Positions 50,601 to 60,189 of a stretch of 64,000 bases of DNA are shown piece after piece (positions within the stretch are counted from its first letter, which is position 1; the number at the start of each line of letters is the position of its first letter). Source of the stretch: Pelodera strongyloides (taxonomy: Eukaryota; Nematoda; Chromadorea; Rhabditida; Rhabditidae); NCBI GenBank assembly GCA_036852015.1, contig JAANDG010000238.1, forward strand, positions 5,001 through 69,000, in the 5' to 3' direction. The notes below the pieces were generated by a model that was given only the letters and a program-made list of their open reading frames with translations, searched no databases and was not told where the DNA came from. Both the position numbers and the translations under genes were made by a program.

Positions 50601-50867
50601 CTTGAGGATATTTGTAAGCGGATATTCTATTATTTACCTGGTTGCGACTTTATTATTAGTAAGTAAAATATCTAAACAGATTTATAAAATCACCTTTTGT
50701 TATTACAATTAATCACAATTAATCTCTCTTGAAAATAAGGGAAGAAAGTTAATAAATAAAATTTATTTCGATTTCAGACGCTGTCCTTCCTGCAATCAGA
50801 GCGCGGTAACCATCCAAATGCGGCCAATATGTTTCTGAATCAATTACTGCAAAATATAATCATGTAG
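37185..50867 (+). CDS. C2H2 zinc-finger transcription factor with C-terminal coiled coil, long isoform
   Basis: Exons: 37185-37436, 37968-38049, 38390-38500, 38762-38881, 47090-47205, 47425-47647, 47842-47929, 48300-48433, 48894-49036, 49152-49240, 49500-49620, 49805-49865, 49993-50126, 50213-50344, 50778-50867. Frame is kept throughout, giving 631 residues. Finger 1 is FRCSICQKVFCHSSSLSRHRM ending QAH (CX2CX12HX4H); finger 2 starts YKCTLCRKEI and is completed in exon 5 (LRAHMYKQH); finger 3 is FMCRCCNWAFPDKTSLHMH. Exons 1-3 encode a Ser/Asn-rich then acidic region (DDEFGELSIDLD, PNEEDQRNED). After the fingers come Pro/Ser-rich stretches, RLRERLMFNQLMASQNGFGL, and a C-terminal helix with LEGDLRVLRDQNDSLRRKLL that looks like a coiled coil, possibly for dimerisation. 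The ATG is three bases after TTTCAG. Intron 4 spans 8.2 kb and splits finger 2. Likely nuclear DNA-binding regulator; I cannot name an orthologue. The weakest call is exon 2 (donor GTTGGG). Confidence 0.85.
37585..37688. repeat. Foldback hairpin in zinc-finger intron 1
   Basis: AGAGAGGACCACCCAGGGGCC pairs with GGCCCCTGGGTGGTCCTCTCT around a loop of about 30 bases; GTAGAG and CTAC extend the stem. Probably a small MITE. Confidence 0.85.
38072..38198. mobile_element. GCCGTATTCACCAAC-family element, subfamily A copy 2
   Basis: Left end GGCCGTATTCACTAACGC, right end GCGTGTTGGTGAATACGGCC. The interior CCCTGAATCTCTTCTGCTCT and AGCTCCCTG is almost the same as at 11269-11394. In zinc-finger intron 2. 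Confidence 0.85.
38970..39940 (-). mobile_element. 5'-truncated LINE retrotransposon fragment
   Basis: On the minus strand an open frame from about 39935 to 39346 reads RDLGILVDEKLTFSAHI..SASYV-type sequence followed by KLFVTYVRPILEYGSEIFNP and QVLERPLRLFSKVI, the thumb-to-C-terminal part of LINE reverse transcriptases of the CR1/Jockey kind. The polymerase active-site region and everything upstream are absent, so the copy is dead on arrival. Beyond the stop (39345 to about 38970) lies a presumed 3' UTR. A segment of about 69 bases is duplicated at 39782-39850 and 39866-39935, which adds a second copy of the DLGILVDEKL motif. Confidence 0.8.
42068..42234. mobile_element. TTAAAGCG-family MITE, copy 5 (diverged)
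   Basis: The right end CACCGGCCCTAATATCGCTTTAA and the interior (TTTTCATCTAATTATGCTCATTT) match the family; the left end is eroded to TTTTGGAAACGTATCTTGG. Confidence 0.65.
42858..43388. mobile_element. Inverted-repeat element with TTAAAGGAGGAGGCGC ends
   Basis: The left end TTAAAGGAGGAGGCGCACGA and right end TCGTGCGCCTCCTCCTTTAA are exact reverse complements; the arms continue (GTGTACGATTTCTTTC / GAAAGGAATCGTACAC; ATGGTAAATAATCA / TGATTATTTACCAT). About 530 bases, non-coding, in zinc-finger intron 4. Confidence 0.92.
45255..45801 (+). CDS. Alternative first exon (or separate gene) with a CENP-B/pipsqueak-type helix-turn-helix
   Basis: ATG at 45255 opens 182 codons plus one base ending GAA G|GTTGGT. 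After a Ser/Ala-rich start comes, at residues 78-130, KELTLEEKVQLIRLAED..SQASIAERYSIAKSNVCRIL, the classic CENP-B N-terminal/psq helix-turn-helix found in CENP-B and pogo/Tigger transposases, then the basic GSRKRKLKGID that resembles the start of the second CENP-B DNA-binding half. No splice acceptor AG lies in the 75 bases before the ATG, so it reads as a first exon with its own promoter inside intron 4 of the zinc-finger gene. Its phase (one base left over) is exactly that needed by exon 5 of that gene at 47090; the joined product would be about 625 residues with HTH, finger 3, the Pro/Ser region and the coiled coil. Joining is inferred; an independent gene or a decayed transposase start is possible. 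Confidence 0.7.
47648..47692 (+). repeat. Short tandem repeat (GTTTGTA units)
   Basis: GTTTGTAG repeats about five times with minor variants, starting at the splice donor of exon 6. Variants of this motif (ACTACAAATTACAA) recur in the preceding introns near 47220-47280 and 47390-47410. Confidence 0.75.
48005..48262 (-). mobile_element. tRNA-headed SINE-like element
   Basis: On the minus strand it starts with GGCGTGGCGCAGTGGCAAAC (box A-like) and GGTTCGATCCCG (box B-like), spaced as in a tRNA, then runs into an unrelated GC-rich body ending near 48005. Located in zinc-finger intron 7. Confidence 0.65.
50176..50203 (+). repeat. Interstitial telomere-type repeat (GCCTAA)n
   Basis: Four to five units of GCCTAA, the complement of TTAGGC, in zinc-finger intron 13, ten bases before the acceptor of exon 14. 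Confidence 0.85.
50413..50594. mobile_element. TTAAAGCG-family palindromic MITE, copy 6
   Basis: Begins TTAAAGCGAAATACCGGCC and ends GGCCGGTGTTTCGCTTTAA, both near consensus; in zinc-finger intron 14. Confidence 0.92.
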
Positions 50868-50871
50868 AAGT

Positions 50872-50877
50872 AATAAA
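50872..50877 (+). terminator. Probable poly(A) signal of the zinc-finger gene
   Basis: AATAAA five bases after the stop codon, followed by further AATAAA copies within 15 bases. The 3' UTR would be very short. Confidence 0.5.
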
Positions 50878-51585
50878 ATAAATAAATAATCAGTTGAGGC
50901 TACAAACTACAAATACCTAATAATCTAATAAATGGCTATTTCTTGGTTTATGCAGCTTGACGTGACTAGCAGTGGGTGTAAGTCGTATTTTCAATCAACC
51001 ATTGTTTATATCATCATGTTATGTAGTAGCAGTCTTATTTCTTATTGCTTTTCTGTGTAAATAAGTATCTAAATATAATAACTGATATAATAATAAGATG
51101 CAAATTTTATAATGATTCTAGTAATAGTAATAATTTTAATATCAATATTAATAATCATGTTTTTAAAGGGTTGCTGGGGAATTTGTGCAATTGAGTCGTA
51201 ATAATATTTTATGTGTGAAAGTAATAATAATAATACTATCATTATGTTGATCTGTTCTCTGTTAATTTTGGTGTTAATTTTTTCATTTAGTGCCTTATTA
51301 TTTCACTCCCAAAAAGCTTTCTTTTTATCTACATATTTTCCTTCACTTTTTGTACATATCAACATGTCCGTTTTTTCTGTTCTTTCCTTTGTTTTGTAAA
51401 ATAATTTGGTTTAATTTCTGTGTTAATAAGAATGAATATCCTAAAAACATATTATATCCCCTCAGTATTAATATTTGATCTTGTGAATTAAATTTGAGTG
51501 TTTGGTTTCCTTATGTTTTGTGCACATTCACGTTGAAAACAAATTTGAAATTCATGTTTTAAATCATATAAACCGCGGATATCTT

Positions 51586-51773
51586 CAAAGCGAAATACCG
51601 GCCGGTTTTTGAAAAACATCGAGTAGACCAGTATTCTTGTGCCTCATGCAGCTTATGCGAATGAACATAAATTAGAATAAAAAATCGAGTTAAATTCGAG
51701 TAACTTAGCATAAATACGTAAGAATTCAGTTATCCAGGATGTGTTTCAAAAACCCGCCGGTATTTCGCTTTAA
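51586..51773. mobile_element. TTAAAGCG-family palindromic MITE, copy 7
   Basis: CAAAGCGAAATACCGGCCGG at the left and CCGCCGGTATTTCGCTTTAA at the right, with the usual interior. Confidence 0.92.
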
Positions 51774-52616
51774 CACCACTTCCGTCGAAACAAGACGTAT
51801 TCTTATTATGAATATTCAAGACGTAAACTGAAAAGTACTAACTTTTAACCGATTCAGTTGTATGTCCGTTGAGTAGTTATTCTAATGTACTCTATGATTG
51901 TTGCGAAGTGCTGTGAGACCATATTACTACTCATAATAATAATTTCCCAAAAAATGCTTATTAAACGGCGTCTTTCTGGCCTACGTTTCCTTTAATAAAA
52001 CGGGCAAAATGAGAGCTCTTTCTTCTAAATTATTTATATATTTTTTAGTTATTTATTTACTTATGTTTATTTATTCTCTATCATTTTTATGCATAGCATG
52101 CAACCATTTGCCTAAAATACAGTAAGCGAGGGTGTCTTTTTTACTTTTTTTTTTTTAATTTTCTATTAGTTTGGTGTGATCGAAATTTATTCATTATATG
52201 AATGCATATAGCCTGCCGAGCATATTATCTCACTTATCACTCTGGTAAAATTTGCAATAAATATGGTTTTGGATGAAAGCGCTGTTTTGGGTTTTGGAAT
52301 TCAATATAATTTCAGTCTTTTTTTTTTTGAAAATCAATCGATAGTCAACTTTGAGACCAGTTTCTTCAAATGGAGACATAATTTAGGTAAAATTACATTG
52401 GGTTACGGTATCAATCGATATAAATCTAAAAAAGTCTAATTTTTGATGAACCAGAAATTCATCATTTGTTTTTGATTTACAAATACACTGTCTGGAATGC
52501 TAAGTTTATTTTCGGCTGTGGCTTTTATATTAACACGACAAATAAAGGAGAGACAGGCTTCCCGAAATTTTATTTTGATTTAATGTGTAGACTGGAGCTC
52601 TGTGGCTTCATATTTT

Positions 52617-52789
52617 TTAACGATAGCGGCCGGTTTTTTGAAACAAATTCGAGTACACCAGCATTCTTATGCAGAATGAACATAAAAATTGGAATGATAA
52701 AACGAGCAAAATTCGAGCAAATTAGCATAAATACGTAAGAAGACAGTTGTCCATGTGCGTTTGAAAAACCTGCCGGTATTTCGCTTTAA
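52617..52789. mobile_element. TTAAAGCG-family palindromic MITE, copy 8
   Basis: The left end is altered (TTTAACGATAGCGGCCGG); the right end CCTGCCGGTATTTCGCTTTAA is intact. The interior has TTCTTATGCAG and TTAGCATAAATACGTAAG. Confidence 0.88.
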
Positions 52790-52901
52790 GCAAGGGACTG
52801 ACTACATTTACAATTTTCACTAAATAAACATGTAACAAACTGTAGAAACCGGTTACCGTATACCATTAACCATATCTTATTATATAAAGGAGAAGAGTTT
52901 A

Positions 52902-53017
52902 CTTTTAGCAACGGCGTAAACTTCTACGCGAAAAATTACGTTTGCGCTGCGCACCTCGCTTTCGCGGCTAGCCACATGCCCCATGAAAGTAACACGAAAT
53001 GGGAATGGTTTATTGCT
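52902..53017 (+). repeat. Left internal repeat, copy 1
   Basis: About 115 bases starting CTTTTAGCAACGGCGTAAAC, repeated almost exactly at 53692-53808. It forms the left edge of the cargo. Confidence 0.92.
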
Positions 53018-53520
53018 GAATGGTTTATTGCGGAGATTGGTGACATAAACACTGATACGAGCGGCGTAAAAACATCGAAACGAACATGATGAATAACTGG
53101 CAAATACTGAAAATGTCGCGATACTACGTACGGTGCAAAGTGAACTAGGTAACATTGCAATGTTATATGTAATAAGTACCTGAGTAAGGTTGGAAAGGTT
53201 ATAACATCTAAAACAAACGTTTTGTAATTAGATACGAGAGAACCGAATCTAGCAACGATGGGAGACAATAGCAGGAAATACAATGGAATGCGTGAGAAAT
53301 TAAAAAAACCTGCAGCTTAATTTCCTGAGCGAATTTCCTTGTTGATCATTGAATCCCTGTTCCCTTGCGTGTAGATGGTAGACCGTGCGGTCCTTCGGCT
53401 TGGATAGGATCCGCGGAAGCCGAGCTCGAAGAGGCATGCTCTGAAATCAATAACAGCAGAACAGTGTCAAAGTTGCCCTAAATGGTGGAATGGACACTCA
53501 AGGGCACGGGGCGGGTGGGA

Positions 53521-53697
53521 CAATACACACAAAAACCTAGATAACTGGACAAGCGAAATCCGAAAAGTTGCGGAAGAATCGCACCGCCCGTTGCGACGCG
53601 TAGGAAAAAAGGATGCGCTTTCCTGGTCCTACGGTATTTGGAGCGCGACATTTGATACCGTAGTGGCGCTCGGTTGCTACGCGCAAACTACACTTTT
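53521..53697 (+). repeat. Right internal repeat, copy 1
   Basis: About 176 bases from CAATACACACAAAAACC to CAAACTACACTTTT, repeated with two differences at 58007-58182. Confidence 0.93.
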
Positions 53698-53808
53698 AGC
53701 TACGGCGTAAACTTCTACGCGAAAAATTACGTTTGCGCTGCGCACCTCGCTTTCGCGGCTAGCCACATGCCCCATGAAAGTAACACGAAATGGGAATGGT
53801 TTATTGCT
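53692..53808 (+). repeat. Left internal repeat, copy 2
   Basis: Follows directly on the right internal repeat copy 1, so the order is left-right-left-right. Differs from copy 1 at only a few positions. Confidence 0.92.
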
Positions 53809-54899
53809 AGACTACAAAGCCCCGAAGGGGAATCATTCCTGGGCCCGAATGCCTGCTTGGTTACTGTAAATAAGTCTTGAAACTCGAAGGCAACATCCTC
53901 TAACGCATTTTTTGGCGATGGAGTTTACTTACCGGAAATTTGACTAGATACCACAAAAGCATGCGCTTCCCTGAACTACCGTACTGTAAAAATTTAACGC
54001 AGCTTGCATTCCTTACAAACGAAATGAAAACATCAGAAGTAAGCGATACGTGTAGAGTACCCCTCTAACCATTGAACTATATAACCGCTCATTTTTAGTG
54101 GAAGAAAAGTTAATCTGACGCAACATTAGCATAGGTTCCACGTCGAAGAAGCTGTTAGCTGTTAAATCGACCGCACAACCATCGTTGAATCTATACTTGT
54201 TTACCTGTGCAGAATAAGCGTGGTTCCCGTCTTGTTTAAATTGTATACTTACTTCCCTAACAATACGTTCGACATTCTGGACCCGACTAATTTACGAGGA
54301 CAGCAAACCCGACCGATGTATGAGGGAAACAAACAAATGCCCCGTAATTACCTTGAAATCCTTCGCAAATCAGCAGATCCAGAACTGATGGAATTTTCTT
54401 ATTCGTCAAAGATGACCAAGGTGTCCGTTTGAACTCATTCGGTCACTTGCCTCCTAAAGATGTGCGCAATTACGAAGTCGCGTTACCCTACTTATACGTA
54501 ACTAACACTCTGCCGGTTCTTCTGAACGAGCGTTACAAACACAAGCGTTCGTAACTAGCCTGGCCCGCCGCTAACATAGGATTACACGGAGATTCGGAGA
54601 TTGTCTCCCACAACTGCGCGTATGTTTGGCCAGCTTCTGATACTACGATACGTTTCTGTACTGGTATCATTCCAAAAGATGCCTACTTTCTACTTGCGAA
54701 ACAACACGTAGAATAATTTTGCGCAAAATACTGAACTGCACTGGAATGTTGTTATTTGGTTATCGGGCCTGCTGCTGATGGTCTCAAACTAGGCTACGAT
54801 TGGCCACGTCACCACCGTGTTTTCGCAATTTCTACGACTAGACTAGCAGCTTTTCGCACTAGCTGCATTGCTGCATCATAAACCAAATTCCAAAAAAAA

Positions 54900-55085
54900 T
54901 GCGATTGGCCGATCAGTCACATAACCTGCGTGTAGAATCTTGAACTTGTTGTTCACTATACAATACTATGTACTATGTAAGACCCTATCCTACGATTGGC
55001 CACATAACCTGCGTGTAGAATCTTGAACATGTTATTTACTATACAATACTATGTAAGACCCTATCCTACGATTGGCCACAATAGC
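54900..55085 (+). repeat. Tandem repeat of 76-91 bases
   Basis: Units at 54902-54992 and 54993-55068 share CATAACCTGCGTGTAGAATC and ACTATACAATACTATG and CGATTGGCCA boundaries; a third CGATTGGCCACA start follows at 55069. Confidence 0.85.
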
Positions 55086-57149
55086 CACTATCCTGTTTTC
55101 CACTAACAGGTTTTCCTAACAGTGGTTGCTGGTTGCAACATAGGAAGGGCCACGATCTCGAATATGCGATTAATCGTTCATATGCGACAAACTGCAAATG
55201 CTATAGCCTTGAGACATTGAGACAGTTTCTTACCTTGCACAATATTAAGTAAGAAAAATCGAACCAAACAACCAACCATGAAACCGTTTGATTCCATAAG
55301 GCATATCATAGAGACACGAAAATCGCCGGGCCATATTTCACACTGTTGACCAATTATCGCCTGCACTTGACTTGGCCGCAAGTTCGACACTACAAATAAG
55401 AAACCGAATAAGATGAAATATAGCAAATGGATGAACACACTCGATACGGTTAACATTAAGCAAGCGACTAAATATGATTATCAATAATGGCATGCTGTGA
55501 TTTGGAAATTCCTACGTTCCTAGTAGAGTAACCTAACGTATCCTAACCTAACTAACGTATGATAAAATGATAATGCGATGATAAAACCAAGGTGTTTGAG
55601 TCTGTATGAATTGAAGTAATAATTCGAAGTAACGACCGCATATACCAATATATGCGGAGCGAACCAATCGCCACGGGCCTCGCCCCCAAACTCCCAGCTT
55701 AGAACTTAAATTAGATTCGACTTGGATCCTTATTACGCTGGTCTTCCCGATACCCGGGTAACCGTTGACCGTCCTGAGTCGGAGAAGACCGAAGATCCAC
55801 CCAGTACAATAAGAACATACATAGTAGAATTGTAGAATAGCGAATAACCTCCCCAAATTTCGGACACGACTCGATGTCTCGCCAGTCTCGCTATCCTTTA
55901 TTCGTCTGAACGTCCCGTTAAAACGACCTATTCCATAAAAGCCCTATCTGTAATCTGTTACCGAATTATGTACCGCCTATTCCGCGACTGAACGACGATG
56001 ATAATTGATAATTGCAATTTTCTGCGAATGCAACGTCATCCTTCTCTGCATTTTTGTTGTAGAACTAAATAGGAGGAAACAAAAAAACTAAACTATTCGG
56101 GCCTTTCCATGCCGTCAATTCGGAAAAAAGGCCAGCGCGCCCTCGTAGATACGACCTTACGTTAACTTACGTATCCAACCCGCCCCAATAAACTGACGAT
56201 AACGGTAGTACGAAAGCTCGCAACGAGAGACTAGGACGAGTCGGCATTAGGGCCTGTTTTGCTCACAAGAGTACCCCGCACGTTCACGGCTCTAAGTCTT
56301 ATTTCGTTCGACAAATGTTGAATCCCAATTCCTCTACGACACCTGCCCTGGATCGTTTGCATCTTTCCAAAAAAACAATGGTATATACGTGCATAATAAT
56401 CCCTCACAAATAGCACATGCACGGATTTACTACGCGCCCGTGCTCGTGCTAGTGCACCGCCGCACAAAACGTGAAAACCGAATACAAAGCAGCCATATGA
56501 TTATTGATTACTACTTGCAGCAGTTAGGTTAGACGAACCCACAAGGTCAGAAATCGCCACCTATAATAAAGATGGTCACGGCCTATACCGCACCCGAATA
56601 TGAACACTACTGTCGCCGGCCTATACATCCCTCCACCACCAGTTAGTCCTATTAACTATTAAGGAACATATTTCTCCAGTTTAATTTTACTCCCCACAGA
56701 TCGATTCCCCCTTCACCGCACGTGTAGCATGGCCCTTGCTCTTGCTCGACAACCAGCCTTAACCACAAACCATAGGTTATGATTTCGTACCGACAACGTG
56801 AAATCTGCCATAAACTGACGCTAAATTGTCATTACACTCTGCATTGGCACTGAAATTAAGCGAAATACGAAATTTTACACTTACACTCCATCAAAGAAAA
56901 GAAAAATCAGCTTCAGGCCCCTACGTGGCCCTCACCGACCTATTGCTTGCGAAAACTTGGACTAAACTGCGTAAATTACACATCTCGACCTGACCGTCTG
57001 CCGTCCATTTCCGATTAGTTAACTCGTTCTCATATGACAATATGACTCCGAAATTAAAAAAATTATTTTAATAAAACCTCAGTGAAATCTCTCTTCCGAC
57101 CTGTACGTTATCTTGTAACAGCAAACTGACTGACTTCAACTGAATTCGT

Positions 57150-57270
57150 CTTGATCGAACTGTACGATCTTTCCTTTCTCTTCCAATTCCGAACTGTACG
57201 GATCATTGGGCATACACCGAACTGTACGGCGATATATATAGATCTTTCTCTCTTCCGAACTGTACGGAAC
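57150..57270 (+). repeat. Four spaced copies of CGAACTGTACG
   Basis: Copies begin at 57156, 57190, 57218 and 57256 (spacing 34, 28 and 38), three of them as CCGAACTGTACGG. The sequence between copies is unrelated, which distinguishes this from an ordinary tandem repeat. Confidence 0.8.
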
Positions 57271-57750
57271 TCTAGTACTGACAGCTTAACAACTGCGAAT
57301 TCACTCTTCACTGCCCTGAACTTGAAGCACAACTGCTGAATGCTAACTGCACAACACGAGTTGCCACTCTATTTTTAAACGAATATGCTAACACGTTTCT
57401 TGCGTTTTCACGAACGAAGCCAAACCGCTAGCTTACTATGTTTTCAAAAGGTAAAGTAGTTCTAGTTGCAGAACTTCAATAACTCAACTCCAATGTCGTT
57501 AAAAAAATATCCGAAAAATAAAGCTAGAGACGCGTCTTAACCTGTACCACAACAGGAAAAATAGAACGAGTAGAAAACAGAATAAAAATGTGCGATGCTA
57601 TGAAAAATTGAACCTAAACAAAGCCCAAAAGGAAACAAGAATTAAACTATTATTAAAAACAAAGAAAGCAGGCAAGTAACACGTGGCTACCTAAACTCAA
57701 CTGCAGCAAATGACTAGACTCCTATTCAAACCATAAGAAACAAAACATAA

Positions 57751-57978
57751 GGGCGCATTCGAGTTGGGCAAAATGCGCAAATTTAGCGAAATAATCAGTT
57801 CGAGTTGATAGGGTGAGAGATTGTTGACAAATAAGAGAGCCCAGGAAAAAAATATTTCCAAGACTCTGCGTCTCTCATATGCGCGGGATATTTCGCTGCA
57901 CGCTAACTCTGTCTAAGGGTGAACTCGAACTGATTATTTCGCGAAATTTGTGCATTTTGCCCAACTCGAATGCGCCCT
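57751..57978. mobile_element. Inverted-repeat MITE with AGGGCGCATTCGAGTTGGGC ends
   Basis: The left arm AGGGCGCATTCGAGTTGGGC..GAAATAATCAGTTCGAGTT is inverted in the right arm AACTCGAACTGATTATTTC..GCCCAACTCGAATGCGCCCT. About 228 bases, inside the Helitron cargo. Confidence 0.92.
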
Positions 57979-58006
57979 AAACACAGATAAACACAAACAT
58001 AGTCAC

Positions 58007-58182
58007 CAATACACACAAAAACCTAGATAACTGGACAAGCGAAATCGGAAAAGTTGCGGAAGAATCGCACCGCCCGTTGCGACGCGTAGGAAAAAGGATG
58101 CGCTTTCCTGGTCCTACGGTATTTGGAGCGCGACATTTGATACCGTAGTGGCGCTCGGTTGCTACGCGCAAACTACACTTTT
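58007..58182 (+). repeat. Right internal repeat, copy 2
   Basis: Second copy of 53521-53697; it marks the right edge of the cargo, after which sequence shared with the compact Helitron resumes. Confidence 0.93.
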
Positions 58183-58257
58183 TTGTTTGTGTGAACGGAA
58201 CGAAATCTTTTCATAAAGAAAATTCTCTATTGGCAGCCGAAAGAGCATACAAAATCT

Positions 58258-58335
58258 TCGCCGCTGGCGAGATTCGAACCCACAGCAGCGCACAACCTCT
58301 CATAGTCCAACGCTCTACCTGTTGAGCTATGCTAG
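58258..58335 (-). other. tRNA-like sequence inside the Helitron 3' part
   Basis: On the minus strand GCTAGCATAGCTCAACAGG and GGTAGAGC form a D-arm-like box A, and GTGGGTTCGAATCTC a box B. The anticodon arm does not pair and the acceptor stem is poor, so it is a tRNA relic and not a working gene. The same relic lies at 61330-61410 in the compact copy. Confidence 0.6.
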
Positions 58336-58724
58336 CTTATCATGAGGATAACCCCCTGCCCTACATACAGCACCTTCAATGGCAAATTTGCATGGTAGAA
58401 TTAGTCGAGTGGAGATCCAACTGATTATTATACGTTTCCACAATCAGAGACGTGTGACTGTACAGTGGTACGTTCCACAATCAGAGACGTGTGACTGTAC
58501 AGTGGCACTTATAAGTGGCACGGAGGAGAAAGATAAAGAGTGAAAGTTTTGTATTGCAGCAATTCTTTTATTTTTATTAGGGAAACAATCGGCCGAAGGC
58601 CGATTCCTCCAGTCGGAGAAGTGCCCGTAGGGCTCTTCGAACGGCTGGTTCATATATATTCAAATAGGTACATTGCAGGATACTTAGCATTAGGTTTTCC
58701 AGGTGACAACTAAAATCCAAAACC

Positions 58725-59342
58725 ATGAAGCTTCTCTCCGTCCTACTGTCACTTCTGTTGGTCATTTTGCGCGCCGCAGAGGTTTGTTCATATTTTCTCC
58801 TTTTTTTATCTGACACTAGCGAAAGGAAATAAGATTCACAAAACAGTGTGTAGCTCATGGATTCCGACAATGTAACTGTGAAATAGTCGAAAGAATCGAT
58901 TAGCTAATTTATTCTATAATAAAACATGCATCCAGTTCCTGGTCGACTTTCTAGCGCTAATTCAGAGTGCAACATACTATTTTATTTCTAAGTAGTTGTA
59001 AGCTTGTGTGCATTATGCCGTGTGTTTTATAACTAGCGGCCTCTCTAAAAATCTGTTAGTCACGTAAATTAATGAAGATGTACTATTTTTGACTAACGTC
59101 TGTAAGTTCAACAGAAGTTAGATAGATGCGAATTCACAGAAAGAATCAGAATATTGATTTATGCAGTTTATTGACAGACAATTTTCACAAATTATCGATT
59201 AAAGGGTAACCCACCGGAGAACCTTGTTGATTGCAAGGAGCCAGATGACTGTCCATTTGGTACAATTTGCACCAATTGCCCCCCGATGACACCAATTTGC
59301 TGGGGACGAGGCGACGCCCCGAAAAAGTGCTATGAAAAATGA
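58725..59342 (+). CDS. Small secreted cysteine-rich protein 1
   Basis: Exons: 58725-58781 and 59205-59342, giving 64 residues. Exon 1 encodes almost exactly a signal peptide (MKLLSVLLSLLLVILRAAE); the mature part of about 45 residues has six cysteines in the pattern C-x5-C-x5-C-x2-C-x6-C-x9-C, starting DCKEPDDC and ending KKCYEK. A phase-0 intron separates secretion signal from mature part, as in the neighbours at 61130 and 62942. GTTTTCCAG 15 bases before the ATG is a likely spliced-leader acceptor, and AATAAA lies ten bases after the stop. The acceptor TTAAAG of exon 2 is weak. The gene starts 76 bases after the Helitron 3' end. Function is unknown; cysteine-rich secreted peptides of this size include antimicrobial, inhibitor and signalling families, and I do not recognise which, if any, applies. 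Confidence 0.75.
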
Positions 59343-59351
59343 GATTTCGAT

Positions 59352-59357
59352 AATAAA
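59352..59357 (+). terminator. Poly(A) signal of secreted protein 1
   Basis: AATAAA ten bases after the stop codon. Confidence 0.65.
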
Positions 59358-59449
59358 TAAATTTTGAATGCTCGATAATTCTGAAGATACATAAGTTGAT
59401 ACACATGTTAACATTGCAAGAATTGTATGAAAATGTATTGTCATTCAAC

Positions 59450-59607
59450 CAGTTTGATTGAAAGGGTAAAGCTGTATAGCAGTTGGTTTTTGAAAAGGCT
59501 GTGCGGCACTGGTCGATTTTTTATTGAAATAATATTCATTTGCATTCATTTGGAAATACAGTTTCTTCAACAGGACTCTTCAAAAATTGGCCATTATATC
59601 GCTTTAA
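59450..59607. mobile_element. Probable decayed TTAAAGCG-family copy
   Basis: Right end CAAAAATTGGCCATTATATCGCTTTAA and interior ATTTTTTATTGAAATAATATTCATTTGCAT fit the family loosely; the left end is lost. Confidence 0.4.
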
Positions 59608-59881
59608 ACCTGAAAGTGAACTTGTTGTCAAGAGGACAAAACGTACTCATCGTTCCGTTGGACCATTGTATTTGTAAGTGTACTTATACACAAACATAAT
59701 CTACGCAGAAGCTAAAAAAAGGCTGATTTTTGGTGCACTCGCGGTTACCAAACCCTGTGTTTTGTAGGCCACTGACAAAAATTACGAAAAAGGGGTTCAA
59801 AGGGTTTCTTCCCAACTGCGGCTCCGACCCTCCTACGGGTTATGCAGTGTTTCTACGTTTCAGGGAAATGGTATAAGAAAT

Positions 59882-60140
59882 GGGGCCTGGTGGTAAAGTG
59901 GCAGCGCGTTCGTCTCTAACGCAATCGACCCGAGTTCGATTCCGGCCCGTGACGCCTTTGAAACCACCACCAGGCGAGGGAATCATGGGCGATCCCTCCT
60001 GGCCCTAGCCCGAAGACGTCGAGCAATTTGTCATCTGGAACTCGTCGCCCACTGCTCAGGACCTCTGCGGAACATGTCATAAGCAACCCTTGAAATTGTA
60101 CTTTGAACTCCCTTGAATAAAGGTGCACGCTCTTGTAGCG
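59882..60140 (+). mobile_element. SINE with tRNA-like head
   Basis: The head GGCCTGGTGGTAAAGTGGC (box A-like) and CGAGTTCGATTCCGG (box B-like) is followed by a tRNA-unrelated body and a 3' end TTGAATAAAGGTGCACGCTC. Parts of the body recur at 28205-28425 and 30038-30100. Confidence 0.75.
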
Positions 60141-60189
60141 TAAAACAATTTTTTTTAGGTCAGCATTTCATGCGTAGTAGCTTCCTCCT

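Larger units (their letters stand above)
50868..52874. other. Intergenic region after the zinc-finger gene
   Basis: AT-rich DNA with no supported gene; it carries two TTAAAGCG-family copies. Open stretches near 51211-51478 are T-rich and look like chance frames. Confidence 0.5.
52875..58648 (+). mobile_element. Helitron-like element with about 5.3 kb of cargo
   Basis: The 5' end after an A is TCTTATTATATAAAGGAGAA; the 3' end is a hairpin (GAAGTGCCC GTA GGGCTCTTC) followed ten bases later by CTGG and then T. This is the known Helitron arrangement: 5' TC, 3' hairpin plus CTRR, insertion between A and T, no target duplication or inverted ends. The same two termini bound the compact 392-base copy at 61222-61613, and the last 465 bases here (from about 58183) align with that copy. 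What lies between (52902-58182) is absent from the compact copy. I find no Rep or helicase coding sequence, so it is non-autonomous. Part of the cargo is internally duplicated. Alternatively a later insertion split an originally compact element. Confidence 0.65.

Noticed and set aside
55178..55456. 92-residue minus-strand frame with a hydrophobic start
   Set aside because: Looks like a signal peptide, but no recognisable mature domain or second exon, and it lies in Helitron cargo.
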